Shown: one piece after another, positions 13,458 to 16,137 of the stretch
Layout: each line of letters opens with the position of its first letter
Position numbering within the stretch: position 1 is the first letter of the stretch
DNA from: Euryarchaeota archaeon UBA39
GTDB lineage: Archaea; Thermoplasmatota; Poseidoniia; Poseidoniales; Thalassarchaeaceae
Length of the DNA: 16,137 nucleotides
Reading direction: 5' to 3'
Assembly: GCA_002503045.1 (NCBI GenBank)
Contig: DAQW01000137.1
Span: 1 to 16,137, forward strand
Made by a program: the position numbers and the translations under genes
The notes under the pieces: model-generated
Told to the model about the DNA's origin: nothing
Seen by the model: only the letters and a program-made list of their open reading frames with translations
Database searches by the model: none

Positions 13458-14411
13458 TTAAGATTCCTTCAATTCTTGAGGATTCTGATCTAATTCTACA
13501 ATTAAATTTCCAATTAACAACGCTATTGCACCCAATGGTAACCAGAATGTAACATTTCCTTCAAGTCCCAAAAATAAGGAAGCAGACATTGCCCATACTG
13601 GTTCCAAAGCATACAAAATTGCTGCTCTAACAGGAGAAACTTGTTTTTGGAAAATATTCAGAACCAATAATGCCACTAAACTACCAAAAATAGCACAAAG
13701 CATCAAGGGGAAAACGAAATCGAAATCCTTCATTAATATTGTAAAATCATTAACATAATGTCTTGAGGAAAATAAAAATACCAAAATTGATAATGCAGCA
13801 ACTGTAATCAACATCGTTGCAGTAACTTGAATAGGATCTACGATTTTTGTTACTTTGTCTGTAGCAATAATATGTGCTCCAAATAACAATGCACAACCAA
13901 CTGTCAACCATTCGCCTGGACCAAAGTGCAATTGGGGTGGGCCACTAATCCAACCGGCACCAAAGGTTGCAAGAATGACCCCAATAATAGCAAAGCGAGT
14001 TAATTTTTGCATTCCTATTACTACACCTATTAATGCTGTAAATACCACATATAAGCTAGTTAGAAATGCAGAAACTGCAGGAGTTACTTCTGTCAATCCA
14101 AGCATTTGGAGAATAAATCCACCCCAGACAATTACTCCAAGAAGTAAACCTCCCTTCCAGACTTCTATGTCTCCTAATCCAGCCCAAGTTTTTGGAACAA
14201 ATAACAAAAGGAAAAATCCAGCAATTACAAACCGCATCATAACAAAAAATATGGCGACGTGATTTTCAGACAAAGTGGGGATTAAATTTTCAGCTGCGTC
14301 CAATGATTGTTGCATCCAAATAAATGTTCCACCCCAAAGAAGTGTTACTCCAAATAATGAAACTAAAGCTAAGTTTCGATTATTTGATTCTATAAATTTC
14401 TCATCATTCAT
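13458..14411 (-). CDS. EamA-family (DMT superfamily) transporter
   Basis: This 317-residue protein has about ten membrane helices arranged as two EamA repeats, at about 16-156 and 166-305. Typical features are the opening LFGVTLLWGGTFIWMQ, the end of repeat one (SAFLTSLYVVFTALIGVVIG) and, in repeat two, NIFQKQVSPVRAAILYALEPVWA, the conserved P-x-x-A-x-x-x-x-LEP helix of drug/metabolite exporters. The substrate cannot be inferred; family members export amino acids, nucleotides or metabolites, or import nucleotide sugars. The loop after helix 1 (residues about 35-50) is longer than in many members. Its ATG overlaps the end of the upstream acetyltransferase gene by 8 bp, so the two are co-transcribed and probably translationally coupled. 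That pairing raises, but does not show, a role in moving a sugar-related metabolite. Confidence 0.92.
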   Translation of the reverse strand: MNDEKFIESNNRNLALVSLFGVTLLWGGTFIWMQQSLDAAENLIPTLSENHVAIFFVMMRFVIAGFFLLLFVPKTWAGLGDIEVWKGGLLLGVIVWGGFILQMLGLTEVTPAVSAFLTSLYVVFTALIGVVIGMQKLTRFAIIGVILATFGAGWISGPPQLHFGPGEWLTVGCALLFGAHIIATDKVTKIVDPIQVTATMLITVAALSILVFLFSSRHYVNDFTILMKDFDFVFPLMLCAIFGSLVALLVLNIFQKQVSPVRAAILYALEPVWAMSASLFLGLEGNVTFWLPLGAIALLIGNLIVELDQNPQELKES

Positions 14412-14979
14412 TTGTCTTCACCAAAATGTTTTGATCATCGAACCGATAACGTTGACCTGTTGAAGGGCAAATCAATTGCTCATCTAGTGTTTCTCCTGAC
14501 TCTCCTACCCAGCCAACATGCCTGGCTGGATTCCCAATCATCAATGAAAATGGTTGCACAGAAGATGTGACAACAGAACCTGCGCCAATTAACGCAAAAC
14601 GACCGATTTCTATGCCACAAAGAATTGTAGCATTTGCTCCAATTGTTACTCCTTTTCTAACAATTGTTTCCTTGAATTCTGACTTTCGATCTATATGTGC
14701 CCTAGGATTGAGGATATTAGTAAAAACGCAAGAAGGTCCACAAAAAACATCATCTTCCAATAAAACACCTGAATAAATTGAAACATTATTTTGAATTTTA
14801 CATCTAGCACCAATTGTTACCCCATTTCCCACCATAATATTCTGTCCAAGTATGCAATTAGGGCCGATTCTAACATTCTTCATGATATGTGAAAAATGCC
14901 ATATCTTGGTACCATCTCCAATTGAAGCCCCATCATCAATAATTGATGATGGGTGTACCCATGGATCCTGGCCCACCAT
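14404..14979 (-). CDS. WbpD/WlbB-like sugar N-acetyltransferase (left-handed beta-helix)
   Basis: The protein is a hexapeptide-repeat acyltransferase that closely follows the WbpD/WlbB pattern, enzymes that acetylate UDP-2-acetamido-3-amino-glucuronate with acetyl-CoA. Diagnostic blocks are TKIWHFSHIM (24-33), LGQNIMVGNGVTIG (44-57), KIQNNVSIYSGVLLEDDVF (61-79), GPSCVFTNILNPRA (81-94), TIGANATILCGIEIG (112-126), VTSSVQPFSLMIGNPARHVGW (137-157) and a C-terminal CPSTGQRY. The length of 191 aa is typical. The product feeds lipopolysaccharide O-antigen in bacteria and N-glycans in some archaea such as Methanococcus. No other genes of that pathway (dehydrogenase, aminotransferase) lie in the window, so the exact substrate is inferred. 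The EamA gene starts within its last codons. Upstream is an 88-bp divergent space shared with the GNAT gene. Confidence 0.88.
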   Translation of the reverse strand: MVGQDPWVHPSSIIDDGASIGDGTKIWHFSHIMKNVRIGPNCILGQNIMVGNGVTIGARCKIQNNVSIYSGVLLEDDVFCGPSCVFTNILNPRAHIDRKSEFKETIVRKGVTIGANATILCGIEIGRFALIGAGSVVTSSVQPFSLMIGNPARHVGWVGESGETLDEQLICPSTGQRYRFDDQNILVKTNE

Positions 14980-15067
14980 ACCTTGCGCAGAGGATATTGT
15001 TGTTTGAGCCGTTGGGTCAACTGGGAGTCTCTAAATCCAAAGACTTCTTCGTAGACTTGAAAGTAAT

Positions 15068-15505
15068 ATGGAAATACAATATGTGTGGGAATCATCAGTT
15101 AATGATGGGCATTTGGATTTACGATGGAAAGTCCTCCGTATTGGAAAACCAAGACATACTGCACATTATCAGGGAATTGATACTGATCCTAAAACGAAAT
15201 TTTTAGTGGCATATCATGAAGGGAAAATAGTTGGTTGCTCTACCTTACAAACTGATCCAAGAGATGGAGCGTTGTTTAGAATTCGGGGGATGGCTGTTGA
15301 TTTTGATTACCAAAATAGAGGGATAGGAAGCAAAATTGTTGAAAAATTGCAAAACTATGCTAAAGAAAGGGATACAGGGATATGGTGCAATGCAAGAATA
15401 AAGGCTGTTCCAATGTATCAAAGAAGAGGATTTACCATAGTTTCAGATATTTTTGAAATTGAAGGCATTGGGCCACACCACGATATGGAATGGTTACTAG
15501 ACTAA
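15068..15505 (+). CDS. GNAT-family N-acetyltransferase
   Basis: This 145-residue protein shows the GNAT fold. A core strand FLVAYHEGKIVGCSTL (45-60) precedes the motif A block RIRGMAVDFDYQNRGIGSKIV (71-91), which contains the acetyl-CoA pyrophosphate loop QNRGIG. Motif B follows as WCNARIKAVPMYQRRGF (106-122), ending in the usual Y-x-x-x-G-F. The N-terminal LRWKVLRIGKPR resembles the LR-x-x-VLR opening of YitI/ElaA-type acetyltransferases. The acceptor is unknown: amines, amino acids and protein termini are all possible. The ATG has no Shine-Dalgarno sequence. The gene ends 4 bp inside the end of the convergent YbjN-like gene (stops TAA and TAG overlap). Confidence 0.9.
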   Translation: MEIQYVWESSVNDGHLDLRWKVLRIGKPRHTAHYQGIDTDPKTKFLVAYHEGKIVGCSTLQTDPRDGALFRIRGMAVDFDYQNRGIGSKIVEKLQNYAKERDTGIWCNARIKAVPMYQRRGFTIVSDIFEIEGIGPHHDMEWLLD

Positions 15506-16116
15506 GTCTCTACATTGCTATCTAATTCAATGATGTCTAATGCTGAATCTACCGATGCGCCTTCAATAATAGCTGTGATGCCCAATAAATGCCGATCAAA
15601 GGTTGCTAAATTTGTTTGAATCATATTTCGAATTAATGATGATGGTGGATCTACTTCATCTAAATCCAATGCGGTTTTGTAATTCAATTCTCCATCAGAA
15701 ATATCCATTTCAAAATTACCAACTACCAATCTATAATTCACAATAGTAATGAATCTCATTATTTTTTCAATCACAAATTCTGGAATACCATTTTCTAATG
15801 ATGAATAAAAAATTAGTTGATTCTCTTTTTCTCGTGTTTGAATCATACAATGCCACTTGCCATTTCGACCTTCAAAACCAAACGCAATTGTACTGTGGGT
15901 TTCCAATAACTCAAATGTCCAACCATCGTTTTCTAGATATTCTTTAGCTGATTTCAATAAAGGATAATCTTTCAATGGTTCTATTTTCCTATCGATTCTA
16001 TCTGGAATATCTCGTTGAAGATATTCTTTGAATCTAGGGTTTAATTCAGGAGTTGACGAAAATGAATGTGAGCGAAGAGTAGAAGATATGCTGGCCATAA
16101 ATTCTTTATCGCCCAT
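15502..16116 (-). CDS. YbjN-domain (type III secretion chaperone-like fold) protein
   Basis: This 204-residue soluble protein contains a YbjN-type domain at about 50-160. It starts with LKSAKEYLENDGWTFELLE and continues with TIAFGFEGRNGKWHCMIQTRE and LIFYSSLENGIPEFVIEKI. It then runs into NYRLVVGNFEMDISDGELNYKTALD, matching the family's W-x-C strand, N-x-x-L-x-x-G-x-F-E turn and DGE hairpin. The family has a T3SS-chaperone-like fold and poorly known function; E. coli YbjN affects motility and stress traits. Residues 1-45 are a polar extension and 165-204 an acidic helix-rich tail. The start ATG at 16116 is used here; an ATG at 16098 (six codons in) is an alternative. Its promoter would lie beyond the window edge. 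Confidence 0.75.
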   Translation of the reverse strand: MGDKEFMASISSTLRSHSFSSTPELNPRFKEYLQRDIPDRIDRKIEPLKDYPLLKSAKEYLENDGWTFELLETHSTIAFGFEGRNGKWHCMIQTREKENQLIFYSSLENGIPEFVIEKIMRFITIVNYRLVVGNFEMDISDGELNYKTALDLDEVDPPSSLIRNMIQTNLATFDRHLLGITAIIEGASVDSALDIIELDSNVET

Positions 16117-16137
16117 ACTTGAAGAATCTTGAGAAAA

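Noticed and set aside
15041..15058. Direct repeat AGACTT spaced by six bases before the GNAT gene
   Set aside because: Too short to separate from chance, and no regulator is linked to it.
14880..15095. 71-residue minus-strand frame upstream of the acetyltransferase
   Set aside because: It overlaps the N-terminus of the WbpD-like protein in another frame and the GNAT start on the other strand, and has no family features.

Overview
The window looks like a compact, AT-rich chromosomal segment of a planktonic archaeon, most likely a Marine Group II/III euryarchaeote (Poseidoniales-like, Thermoplasmatota). This is an inference from gene content. There is a group II chaperonin and a PINA-family ATPase with a KH domain, both archaeal hallmarks. 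They sit beside bacterial-type purine enzymes (PurN and bifunctional PurH) and a giant secreted thrombospondin type 3 (TSP3) repeat protein. Coding density is extreme: no gap reaches 100 bp, four convergent gene pairs abut or overlap, and several same-strand starts and stops overlap. I saw no rRNA, tRNA, CRISPR array, insertion sequence or integrase.

Layout. Positions 1-1075 (+): the tail of an unrecognised gene, a 69-residue helical protein and a MobA-like nucleotidyltransferase whose conserved N-terminus has no standard start codon. Then purN (-) and, divergently, a DUF454/YbaN-like membrane protein (+). Positions 2304-12393 form one long minus-strand run that reads as an operon. In transcription order it holds a small membrane protein, a PIN-less PINA-like ATPase, a 1512-residue surface protein, a divergent chaperonin, purH and another small membrane protein. 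A divergent 82-bp promoter region separates it from a BASS-family transporter (+). An EamA transporter and a WbpD/WlbB-like sugar N-acetyltransferase follow on the minus strand (8-bp overlap). Last come a GNAT acetyltransferase (+) and a YbjN-domain protein (-), tail to tail.

How the genes may work together. PurN and PurH are the two 10-formyl-tetrahydrofolate-dependent steps of purine synthesis, present here in bacterial form. The surface protein has a signal sequence, a beta-propeller-like ectodomain, a calcium-binding TSP3 rod of six exact 41-residue repeats, a stalk with 13 N-glycosylation sequons, one membrane helix and an acidic tail ending in a tryptophan-rich motif. It shares a transcription unit with the chaperonin and the ATPase. 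The nearby acetyltransferase belongs to a family that makes acetamido-uronate sugars, which are known constituents of some archaeal N-glycans. A functional link between it and the sequon-rich stalk is speculative.

The most notable observations are the PIN-less PINA-like ATPase, the architecture of the giant surface protein, the chaperonin with an altered phosphate-binding loop, and the mobA start. I see no convincing defence island or unknown multi-gene machine.
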